This document shows, in pieces, positions 37,417 to 47,110 of a DNA stretch of 64,000 nt. Origin of the DNA: Xestospongia bergquistia (Eukaryota > Porifera > Demospongiae > Haplosclerida > Petrosiidae); NCBI GenBank assembly GCA_963965975.1, contig OZ014417.1, positions 4,941,821 through 5,005,820 on the forward strand. Reading direction: 5' to 3'. Within the stretch, counting starts at the first letter, position 1, and every line of letters starts with the position of its first letter. Below the pieces are notes generated by a model, which did no database searches, was not told the DNA's origin, and was given only the letters and a program-made list of their open reading frames with translations. Both the position numbers and the translations under genes were made by a program.

Positions 37417-39089
37417 CAGTATATATAATAGTATATACTTGTGTAGGTGATAATGAATTACTTAATATTGTTAGCAAAAGATGTAAGTCAAATCATTTTA
37501 CATGCACGTCACAGAAATTGTTAAAACAAGAGAAACATAGCCATTGTCAACTCCACATTCCTTCCATTATTAAGAGCAAGAGGCTTTAGTGGTGTTATAA
37601 AATATGTAAGGCTTTTACAATTTTAACAAAGTATGAAAAGTAATAAATCATAGGGCAAAAATCTGTTAGAGAAAGACATGATCATATTTCCTATTCATTG
37701 TCCACAACATTGGATTCTCATCGTCAGTGCCTTAATCAACACAATATATGTTTGGGATACATTACATAGGTTGTTGATGTAAATGATAAGGTCATATATG
37801 AAGTTGATTCATATCATAATAGTCGGCCTCATTTAATAAATAGCATATGGTAAGAAATTATTACATAAGATAACATTTAAAAAAAACATAGCCTATATTT
37901 GTGTACATTGTCAAAGTTTAAACTATCCGTTAGTAAGTGGAGATACTATCATTCCAAAGTACATTACACATCCGCAAATGTACTTTTATGGTACTTATAT
38001 ACACACAGATGTGCAACAGTGGACACATGCCATGACATCTACAGAAATGTATATATATGTAAGGTATGTGAAAAGCATAGCTAAGATTTTAAAATTTACA
38101 TTAGTCAATTAAACTTAACAGTATGTGGCAAGTTATCTCAGATTATCATATGATGAGGATGATTTTGAGGTAGAGACTGTTTATTACATGTTGACATTAT
38201 TTTTAAAAAATAGCTGACAACTTACAAGAAATGGATCCTTAAAATTAGGTATGCTGTTCATGAAATGAGTACACTCATTATACATTAATACATTGCCTGT
38301 TAATATCTAGCTGTTCAGTAGCAGAAGTGCATATGGAAAATGTTCCACCAGATTATATAGAAACCATCAAAACTTATGTCAACTCAGGTACATAATAAAT
38401 TACATAAATACTGAGTGATTATAATTTCAATCTTTGGTAACTTTAGGCTGGGATGGAGACAATGAAGTTAATTATATAATGGATCGTAAGCATACTGTTC
38501 TATAAATTCTATGTTGTGATTGATATTTAGTAGAAGATTTAGAGGACAATGACATACTACTTCCATCATTTACATCTGAACCAGTAATAGATAAGGATGA
38601 TATATTTTGTACTGAACAAAAATGGGGCAAGGAATTTTACCTTAAAAGTTATCCAAACTTCAGACGTGACAAATCAGATCAGTATGTTTTTCATATTATG
38701 TGAATACTATAGATAATATCCTATCATTGTATCAGTGACTGCATATTTACAAGAGGGTTCATTAGAACAACAATCAAAGCAAATGAAGTGTGTTTACAAA
38801 TATCATATAAAATTCATGTTTTTATGATACAAAATAGCACACAATCAGACAACTATTAACCCTTTGACGCACGCGGATGCAAAATTGCATCCACCCGGGC
38901 GGTTCGAACTCGGGCGCGGATGCAAATTTGCATCCACCACTATGAACACGTCTCAAGCAACTTATTCTTTTGTAAAACGCGAACTAAACTTGTCAAAGCA
39001 TCATTACTGTATTCTATCTAACTGGCCATTGCTCAATCTAACAGAAGAAACGAGCGCTTACCCCCTCATCCTAAGTTTTTTAACGAGTA

Positions 39090-40412
39090 CATGGATGGTA
39101 TTCCTAGCGAGGATTAGGATGATGATTTGATGGCTACGTGGACAATCCTTTAATCCTCAATGATGGAGAGGCAGCAGAACTATTCCATTAGACATAATCC
39201 TGTACCAGATGATACTATTTTGTAAGCATTAGCCCCACCTAATTAAGATAATGAGCATTCCATCAGCCACAATATTGCTGATACTGATGCAGGCAACACC
39301 AGCTCCCTCCATTCCATTCCATTCGTCTATCCCATGCACTCACTTCCTACTAAGCCTACACCTACTTTAGTTCAAAAGTTATCAGAAACTACACCTATCA
39401 GTGCTGTTACTCCTGAGCAACTACTTATAGGTCCTATCAATCCTTGTCATCAACAACGAGACCAAACACCTCCTACTTGTAAACCTGATAGGTACTTATA
39501 TAATACATGGTTTTTACACAGAAATTGTAAATAATAATAATCTTTTATAGTACAAGCATTTACTGCTGTACCAGGCATCACTGATAACATCATGTGCACA
39601 CTATTGGCGTTTTTTCAATCAGTTCTTTACTTCTGAAGTGAAAGATCTCATTTATACTGCGACAGTCTGATTTGATGAACAAGAGCTTGCATCATCTGAG
39701 GAATACCTGGATATGGATCGTCATGCATGTGGTAATGAGTGGAGAAGAAACCCTATGGACAGAAGTGAAGTCAATCCTTTCTTGGCAATCATTATAACAA
39801 TGGGTGTTATTGGTTATCCAACTTTGAGGTAATTATATAAAAAGGCTAATTTAATTGTATTCATCTCTGGTAATTAATTCATTGTCTGGTAATAATGTTC
39901 ATTGTATTTTAATAATATTATAAATCATCACCAATGAATACTGTTATCAAAGAATATAAATATGAAAGCTTTATTATAAAGTACAGCTTTATTAGCTAAT
40001 TAAGCGACTATGAATTTTATTAGCTCTTTTCTAAAAAAAACTTTAGGCATTTGTAATTAGAAATACATATAGTACAAATAATTAGATCTTACTGGAGTAC
40101 GAAGTGGCCATTTTACAATGAGTCACTCACAGCAATTATGTCTGTTAGAAGATTCGAGTTATTAATGAAGTACTTTCATTTAAATGATTCAACCAAAATG
40201 CGAGAACGAGGTAGCACCAACTACGATAAGTTGTACAAGATTCATCCTCTACCTGACCTTATCATTACAGCGTTTAAATGAGCCTACACACCAGAAAAAA
40301 TATATCAGTGGACGAGAGTATTATAGGATTCATAGGGACACTTAGTTGGATTTAATATATGGCAAAAAGGCCTACTAAGGGGGGGATCAAAGTCTGGGTA
40401 GCTGCACGATGT
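39090..40412 (+). pseudogene. piggyBac transposase, broken
   Basis: This transposase belongs to the 38860-41703 element and to a different subfamily from the one at 6913. A low-complexity Ser/Thr/Pro N-terminus (39270-39490) is followed by FFNQFFTSEVKDLIYTA (39611), VNPFLAIIITMGVIGYP (39772), SYWSTKWPFYNES (about 40092), VRRFELLMKYFHLNDST, YDKLYKIHPLPDL and the first catalytic aspartate in SVDESIIGF (about 40307), then KRPTKGGIKVWVAARC (to 40412). It carries several stops (for example TGA at 39669-39671 and in 40279-40285) and one intron-like gap (39830-40085). The second and third catalytic aspartates are absent; repeats replace the remainder. Confidence 0.85.
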
Positions 40413-40619
40413 AAGATATGCAAAACATCTTTACATGTACATTAATGTTTTAAGATTTAAATACTTAAATTATCTACAATCAACCCTTACTCAATATTCA
40501 GACTTCATTTATTTCTTCATGTACTATATACTTATATATATATTACCTACTGATAATAAGAAACCACAAACACAGACACACACACAAAATTATCTACTGA
40601 TAACAAGAAACCACAAACA

Positions 40620-41105
40620 CACACCTTACATTATACATACACTAGCAAACAATTGCCACTCTTTGCCTGACTATATGTTGTATCTATATGTACATGCTTC
40701 TCTTCCTGGCTGTGTGTGCATGTTGTGTATGTACACACGCACACACACATATACTTACATTATACATACACTAGCAAACAGTTAGCCACACATTGCCTGA
40801 CTGAATGTTGTGTGTATATGTAGATGCTTCTCTCTTGGCTGTGTGTATGTGCACACACACATACACTTACATTATACATATACTAGCAAACAGTTATAAT
40901 ATATTGCCACACATTGCTTGACGGTATGTTATGTCTATATGTAGATGCTTCTCTTTTAGCTGTGTGTATATGCACACACACATACACTTACATTATACAT
41001 ACACTAGCAAACAGTTATAATATATTGCCACACTTTGCCTGACTGTATGTTGTGTCTATACATACATGCTTCTCTTCCTGCCTGTGTCTTTGTGTGTGTA
41101 CGTTA
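40620..41105. repeat. ~120-bp tandem repeat, four copies
   Basis: Each copy carries 'cttacattatacatacacta', 'gcaaacagtta', 'gcctgactgtatgttgtgtc' and 'atgcttctct', and ends in CA/TG runs. It lies inside the piggyBac element where the transposase 3' half should be. The open frame at 40435-40785 is a product of this low-complexity block. Confidence 0.85.
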
Positions 41106-41898
41106 GTGGTGTGTCTTTATAGAAGATACTATACTCACCTAGTTATAAATCATCCAAAAGGAAGATTAGAAGACTCATTTTAAGGTTATAATACTATAAG
41201 TGAAGAAACAGCAGGTAGAATACTACAAGAAACAAATACTTACTTCAGTCAATTGCTTTCTTCCCCAATTGAAAGCTCCACCCAAATAAATTGACAGGAT
41301 GTGATTGTGTCATTATGAGATGTGTCCAAGAAAACCTTCGTTGTGCACTTAGTTTACATCGTTTGGCTAAGAACAAAGTGTCAACAGACTCACCACACAA
41401 CAAATAAATCAACTGTATGTTCATAAAAATGATCACTCGAGCTCTACTGCTTCAGAACTGGCTTCGAAATGTAAGCGTTTTTTGTCGTAGTATACTACAG
41501 AGTTTAGCTTTCATTTTATGGCTTTTCTTGTTGTTAAGGTAACAACAACAGCCTACCTACACCCTCACACTAGCTACTAACCTGAAAGCGTCGTCTTGTT
41601 GCTACAGTAAGCTTTTAAAGCGTTGCTATTGTTGAAAAACATTATTCAAAAAGTAGCCGCCCATGGGCGTGATTACAATTAATTTGCCCCGCCCGTCAAA
41701 GGGTTAAATGGAGAATGTTATAGTGACTTTGTTAAAGTAAAGTATGTGGATGATGATTGGCCAATTGACCTTGATGATATGGTGAGAATATCAGTCTAAC
41801 AAACAATTACTTCATACAGTTTCATGTAGGTAATGGAAATTAATTACTATTTACTTGCTTTGGCGAGTGATTGTCTAAAAAACCTGTTTTCTATTTAA

Positions 41899-42769
41899 AT
41901 GATTTTATGAAATCAATTGTCTGGCCACAGGTAATTCCAGATAATAAGTCGTAACCTATAACCTCATTGAATTATACTTACAGATTCTCACTTTGTCAAT
42001 AACGGAGAAATTTCACTTTTCACATGAAAAGGCAGTTAAGTGCCTCGTACAAAGACAGCTTCCCTTATCCAAACACAAAGTTCTTGATTTTAAGTTATTA
42101 ACTTGAACTCTATTGTAGTGATAGAAATGACATATTGCTGTATTTTAATATGAATCTGATAGTCATATTGATCAAATTTGTACTGAAATGCTTTGAAAGA
42201 AAGTCAGAAATTTGAATATTAATTGGAAACCCTGAAGTTATATTGGACTTACAAACCAATCTTAAGCCAATAAGAGTCTCATCCTACAACATAAGCACTT
42301 GATGCACAATCAATAATGCTTTGAGCAGAGTATACTACACTAATGTTTGCTATTGCTGCCTAGGCATCAATACAAAAACACTGACCTTCAGAGATCTTTC
42401 AGTGCAGTCTCATATCCAAAATAATACAAATTTCCTTGTAGCATTGTCATGTGGTGATGAGACATTAATTAGGCATTAATTAGGCTTCTGCAGCAGCACA
42501 TACCGCGGTTTTAAGATCCACCTACAGGAATGTGCTGCTAACTTCAACAGAGTTGCTCACCCTCTCCCAAGTATTATACGAGACTATCTTCAATTTCCTT
42601 TAATAAGAACAATACAGTCAAGAATATTAAAACGACCACATGAGCTGAGTTCAACTATAATAATTATTATAGTCTCGCGTTGCCAGCCCCTCCCTCTCAG
42701 AATTTTAATTTGTGGTTGGATCAGCCAAATACACTAGGCCAACAGTATGGTTACTTCGGAAGACTCAAT
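41899..42769. other. no intact gene; possible retroelement remnants
   Basis: No clear frame. 'attaattaggc' is duplicated at 42464-42484. A fragment near 42490-42600 is compatible with degraded retroelement coding sequence. 'agtctcgcgttgccagcccc' at 42671 looks like the start of another dispersed repeat. Confidence 0.35.
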
Positions 42770-43925
42770 TACTTGTAAAACCTGACTTCAACTCTGAGGC
42801 AAAGAGGGTCTCTGCTGGTTCTTGGATACAGGTCAGTTCAGATAGATTTGAATATCTTGGAGGTACTTAGCCTATTGGATCTCACAATTCCATAAGACAA
42901 ATTGCTAAAAATAAGATTAGTCTTTGGTGTGAAGAGTTTAATTCCCTAAACTTCATCACTACGTCCCATCCTCATGGGATACAGAAACCGGCTATGTTTG
43001 CATTAGGACAATTTTCTTTCTCAAATTCGATTTGTGGTCCCTTCATTGAACTTATTAACAACCAATCAACATCTGCAAACCCAGTGAACTGTAGCTGGAA
43101 ACAACTCTGGATCAAAACCTTCATTAAAGAAAAGAGAGGAAGTATAGAAAGGATAATGCAGCTTTTTCTTTATAACAAACTAGGCCTATGGATCTTTTCT
43201 AATGAAAACGGTGGGTCCATCTGGCTCTCAGTTTTACCAATCAAATCTCATGGATTCACACTACGTAAGACAGCTTTTCTGGATGCATGATATCTCCACT
43301 ATGGTTGGTCCTTTAAGAATTCTCCTTCACATTATAATTGTGGCCAACCCTTTACAACTGAGCATGTGCTGTCTTGTTCAATGGGGGGTTCCCTCTATAA
43401 GACAGAACGAAATATGCAACATTACTGCCTCCTTCCTTTCTGAAGTGTGTTACAATGTGTCGATAGAGCCAAGTCTGCAACAACTATCGGGAGAACAGAT
43501 AGATTACAACATAGCAAATACCAGCCCTTATGCTACCTTGACATTGCAGGAAATGTGGTATGGGTGGCCGGTTTGAGAGATATTTTTTTGATGTACAGAT
43601 GTTAATCGTTTTGTCCCTTTAGACTGTCTCGCTCCACTCGTAGCTGTGTATTGTTGACATGAGGATGATAAAATGCAACAATGTGACCAACGGGTACTTG
43701 AGATAGAACATTCTACCTTCATCCTACTGATTCTCTCAACTTGTGGACGGATAGGCAAATGTGCAACATCATTCTATAGCATCTCTTCTAAGTGACAAAA
43801 GTGAGACATCCTATAATAAGACCATCAAACAGATTAGATGAAAACTGAATTTTGCTCTATTGCATTCCTCTATTCTCTACATAAGGGGCAGCAGTTTCTC
43901 CAAATCGAAACCAATTAAAGAGTCT
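42770..43925 (+). pseudogene. retroelement C-terminal domain relic (RT-associated)
   Basis: Frame-shifted pieces follow the order seen in the C-terminal part of a very common invertebrate reverse-transcriptase-containing element. These are GGSIWLSVLPIKSHGFTLRK (43211-43270), a cysteine/histidine knuckle NCGQPFTTEHVLSC (about 43338-43380), GGxPSIR.NEI.NITASFLSEV (43384-43446), a segment ending GEQIDYNIANTSPYA (about 43490-43535), GGRFERYFFDV (43563-43596) and a closing KLNFALLHSSILYIRGSS (43850-43905). The knuckle plus the following D..G..(R)FDV resembles the zinc and endonuclease-like part of such proteins. At least four frame changes or stops are present. Element boundaries and the RT core were not found. 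Confidence 0.7.
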
Positions 43926-43979
43926 TCAATAGACCTTTAAGTCAGTTAAGGCATATTTTAATAGCTAACTGAGATATAA

Positions 43980-44225
43980 TGATCATTATTATTATTGTTA
44001 ATTGTTGTTATTATTATAATTTCAGGATGCATTATGTCTCTGCCTATGGCTGGTCCAATTTTTAAAAAATAACATTATTATTGTCATTGTTACCGTTGTT
44101 GTTCTTTTTATTATTACTATTATCATTATTATTATCATAGCTATTACTATTATTATTATTTTTATCATCATTATTATTGTTATTATCATTATTAAGTATT
44201 ACTATTATCAGCAATATAATACGAT
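43980..44225. repeat. ATT-rich imperfect trinucleotide tract
   Basis: Mostly att/gtt/atc triplets interrupted by 'ttcaggatgcattatgtctc' and a short unique piece. Confidence 0.85.
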
Positions 44226-44640
44226 ATGATTACAATAGCCTTAAACCCTAATTTGCCAGCATGAAGCCTTAAGATTTCTATTGCAAACCGTAATTGATTC
44301 GTCATCTATATGAGTAAAAATTGCGAATGGAGTATGTACTGAAGTTTTGGCACAATAGATCTATGAGAAAAATGACATGATCCTAATTGGTACGATTACT
44401 ACAGACTTAAATCCTAATTGCCAAGGATAAAGTCAGAGATGGCTATGGCATTCCTTATACCTTATTTATTTTGCGTGAAAATTTCCAATGAAGTAGATAT
44501 TGAAGTTCAGGCACAAGGTATCTTTGGAAAGTGATGTTAGTAACCAATTAACTTGAGAAAAATGACATCATCCTAACTGGCATGATTACAACGGACTTAC
44601 AGCCTAATCATCAAGCATAAAGCCTTTAACAAGTCTATGG
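44222..44640. repeat. ~180-bp tandem repeat, about 2.5 copies
   Basis: '(a/c)(t/c)gattac(a/t)ac..acttaaa.cctaat' starts near 44222, 44391 and 44580. Each is preceded by 'gagaaaaatgacat(g/c)atccta' in the later copies. Non-coding. Confidence 0.7.
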
Positions 44641-44679
44641 CAGTCCTTAACTCAAAGTATACAATACTTTGATAAAAAA

Positions 44680-45105
44680 GGTAAGCTTGATCAACTATTG
44701 AACAGACTTCAAACTCTTGGTATGACAGATGCCATGAAGTCTCATCAGAATAGTATGAAAACCTTTTCACTGCTCCTTCACACCCCCTACTGAATTGACT
44801 CCAGGTATTGATTGAATAGAAAAGTCAATAGTACATGTACTTTGTGGTAATGTGTTTGCTCTTTTATTTCTAATAGTGAGTATCAAGTCACTGTTTCAAA
44901 ACCGAGTTCGCTACCCTGAGAAATCAAGTCATAGAAAGGAGAAAGACATGTCAACGTACACACTTTTTGGTGACTATTTAGAGGATTGCAAAAGTAAGTA
45001 ATCCAGCAACCTTGTATCCAACAGCCACTACATGTACTTTTCACTTTCTCACTTACTCTACCAATACAATACTACAATGACTATAATCAATTTAAACTCA
45101 AGCTG
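44680..45105 (+). pseudogene. HECT ubiquitin-ligase C-terminal fragment (left inverted copy)
   Basis: Plus-strand pieces match late HECT-domain exons: LDQLLNRLQTLGMTDAMKSH (44689-44748), SIKSLFQNRVRYPEKSSHRK (44881-44940), STYTLFGDYLEDC (44950-44990) ending at a donor AAAG|taag/gtaag near 44995, and then YPTATTCTF (about 45017-45043). In the last, TTC holds the position of the catalytic, thioester-forming cysteine (family 'P.AsTC'). The exon with the 'TGS..PPxGF' strand is missing and the end is frame-shifted. It is the inverted counterpart of 46478-47110; the bases 44920-45000 and 47029-47110 are almost identical in opposite orientation. Confidence 0.6.
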
Positions 45106-45361
45106 TGTTATCTGTGTATGCAGCAGCTTGATAAGGATGGATGGATGGATTGAAAGCATAGACAAATTTGAGAAGGAATAGAGAGGATTTAAGAGAATCT
45201 ATTCCTCGAGATATGTATGCACTAAGAAGGCTCTTATAAGGGAGCTGACCATTTATATGTATGCACCTAGAATTGCTGGTTTCTAATCGCTGGGACTTCA
45301 CTCCTATAACTGGAGTAGTCCACCAACTTATTGTTCAATTAACTATTGACTAGCAATGAAG

Positions 45362-46336
45362 GTGATTACTTTGGGTGTGAGAGGCCATGGTCGACCACCT
45401 TTAGACATATGTGAGGATTAAGTTAGATTCTTGGATTTAAATAAACTTAGATTGCAGCACTGATAGGTTACTCTACACATATGATTCAAAGAAGACTAAC
45501 AGAATTTGGAATTGAATGTAATTGATTCAGTGAAATAACTAATCAACATTTGCATGACCTGGTTAACGAGATTGTAACACTCTTACCTGCTTGTGGTATA
45601 CGATCAATACAGACCCTGCTTAAAGTTAATGGTGAGATATTGCAAAGAGAAAGAGTAAAAGAGTCTATTCATTGTGTTGACCCCTTGGGATTTGAAACTA
45701 GGCTACATAGAACTTTTCATTGTCAGCAATATAATGTTGGCAGATTGATGGATATCACAAAGTTATGAGGCGGCTATTAGTAATACATGAAGGAATAGAT
45801 GTATATAGCCGAGTTCCAGTTTACTTAAAAGTAGCCTCTACTAACAAAGCTGTGACTGTTTTTAATGCATTTCTGCAAGGTGTCAAGTGTTATGGATTAC
45901 CATCTCATGTACATTCGGAGTGTGGAGGAGAAAATGTTCTAGTTGGACACTTCATGCTTGAGCATTTCAAGAAAGGTCTGGAGAGAGGAAGTTTCATCTG
46001 TGGTTGAAGTGTCCACAACCAAAGAATAGAACGTTTATGGAGAGAAGGTTGCATTAGATTCTATTACTTCCTGTTCTATTCACTGGAAGAAGTAGGTCTA
46101 TTAGATTCAGTTAGTGAAGTTGATATATGTGCCCTCAACTTTTTGTTTATCTACCAATTATACAATCTCAAGTAGACATGTTTCATGAGGCATGGTGTAA
46201 TCATCCTCTACGTACAGCACACAACCAAACACCACATCAGCTATGGGTTCTGAGAATGGCTGAAGCTAGGATGGAAACACCACAAACAGTTACAGAAACA
46301 TTTCCCCCTTTTTTTGAAAATATGAATCCCTTCTAA
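45362..46336 (+). pseudogene. integrase-type (rve/DDE) transposase, broken
   Basis: The order follows a large family of eukaryotic integrase-core transposases. GVRGHGRPPLDI (45375) begins an N-terminal helix-turn-helix-like region (MIQRRLTEFGIE, about 45482-45517), followed by LLPACGIRSIQTLLKVNG (45580), VKESIHCVDPLGFETRL (45655), QIDGYHKV (45741; first catalytic D), IHEGIDVYSRVPVYLK (45783), GLPSHVHSECGGEN (45893) and SVHNQRIERLWRE (46008; catalytic E). The second acidic position is E instead of the family's D in 'RSDxGGEN'. Lesions include a one-base shift at about 45740, a TGA at 46006-46008 where the family has R/S, and a shift before HEAWCNHPLRTAHNQTPHQL (46186-46245). It lies between two inverted HECT fragments. 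Confidence 0.85.
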
Positions 46337-46477
46337 AATATAAACAGATTGAATGTAAAATAAAAAAAAAATTACCAAAAATTTATCAGAAGTATACAAG
46401 CATTAGATAGACAATACTATCAAAAAACATAAAATAAAATCAACATAAAATGAATACAATGAGCATAAGATAAACTA

Positions 46478-47110
46478 TCAAGAACATAAATATATATTGA
46501 ATGTAACATTAATCAAACTACACCAAACCCACCATGACAAGTAAAGAAAGGCCTGATCAATTTTGAGCTTAAATTGATTATAGTCATTGTAGTATCGTGT
46601 ATGTAGAGTGAGTGAGAAAGTACATGTAGAGGTCGTTGGATAAACTGCATTGTGACTGAATGACAGGGTTGGATCTATATCAAACCCGAATGGAGGTACA
46701 GCTGATGAACCAGTAAAGAAACACAGAATGTCCTTTAAGGAAACTTCATTACTCCCACCTGTAAGGAATGTAAAAGTATATTGAAAGTATCTAAACGGTG
46801 TATGCAAATTTTATAACTAATTTTAGTGAATGTATACATTAAGTGACTAATGAAATGATGTCAAAGAAATCACTAAAACAATAGAGGCTGAAAGCTACCT
46901 CAATTATGTAATTACTTAGTGAGCTATAAACCACAAGGCCAACCCCATCACCAGAAAGTATTGACATTGGCAAATGAATACAATACAAGGTTGTTGTTTT
47001 ATTTTTAATAAATAGGATGACTAAACTACTTACTTTTGCAATCCTCTAAATAGTCACCAAAAAGTATGTACGTTGACACGTCTTTCTCCTTTCTATGACT
47101 TGAATTCTCA
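46478..47110 (-). CDS. HECT-type E3 ubiquitin ligase, last two exons (5' part missing)
   Basis: HECT ligases pass ubiquitin from E2 through a cysteine in the C-lobe to substrates. On the minus strand the exon 47110-47037 (SSHRKEKDVSTYILFGDYLE, then DCK) ends at a gtaagt donor. The next exon starts after ttccttacag (46760) with GGSNEVSLKDILCFFTGSSA, then PPFGFDI, FSHNAVYPTTSTCTFSL (catalytic Cys in STC) and YYNDYNQFKLKIDQAF. The frame stops at 46478-46480, close to the usual end of a HECT domain. The C-lobe frame is unbroken. Upstream the gene is cut off at 47111, where satellite C begins, so the protein cannot be complete at this locus. The inverted partner is 44680-45105. Confidence 0.7.

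Larger units (their letters stand above)
38860..41703. mobile_element. piggyBac element inserted in an exon (TTAA TSD)
   Basis: The left end is ccctttgacgcacgcgg (38860) and the right end ccgcccgtcaaaggg (41703), with TTAA at 38856-38859 and 41704-41707. Counting TTAA once, the flanking exon reads continuously (IRQLLNGECYSDF). Left sub-terminal palindromes are ggatgcaaaattgcatcc (near-perfect, 38877) and ggatgcaaatttgcatcc (perfect, 38919); on the right is CGCCCATGGGCG (41657). The right 440 bp match the MITE at 2582-3020 in reverse orientation. Length 2,844 bp, containing a broken transposase and a microsatellite-like block. The two ends differ beyond CCCTTTGACG, so nesting of two related elements cannot be excluded. 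Confidence 0.82.
35765..41898 (+). pseudogene. USP-ULP1 fusion-like protease gene, interrupted by piggyBac
   Basis: About 23 small exons with introns mostly of 40-60 bp. Twenty exons, 36564-36772 to 41830-41898, join in phase into about 475 codons ending at TAA 41896-41898. Upstream candidate exons 35765-35871, 36016-36113 and 36174-36227 fit less cleanly. Residues from exons 36564-37012 look like the C-terminal part of a ubiquitin-specific protease: a CxxC (RCRQCN), then YRLLGIAV, the His box GHYTALVKTPGGEW, DDNNV and a closing AIYKSD strand. Exons 37257-38248 look like a ULP1/SENP domain: LQPGVWL and VIMNYLILL (37447), the catalytic His-Trp in PIHCPQHWILI (37654-37722), and the acidic residue in YEVDSY (37770-37849). 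The expected DCG cysteine is replaced by AMTST near 38009, and no USP Cys box was found, so activity is doubtful. An acidic tail with no known domain (38447-41898) follows. The exon starting at 38838 is split at its TTAA by the element 38860-41703. The alternative is a large transposon's accessory protease gene. Confidence 0.62.

Noticed and set aside
37723..37769. Reading straight through 'gtcagtgcc...tacatag' as coding in the ULP1 exon
   Set aside because: It is open, but splicing it out gives HWILIVVDVNDKVIYEVDSY, which matches the ULP1 family order much better and keeps phase downstream.
40435..40785. 116-codon plus-strand frame
   Set aside because: A low-complexity product of the 120-bp CA/TG-rich tandem repeat inside the piggyBac element.
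43528..43758. 76-codon minus-strand frame
   Set aside because: Antisense shadow of the retroelement relic on the plus strand, whose motif order is recognisable.
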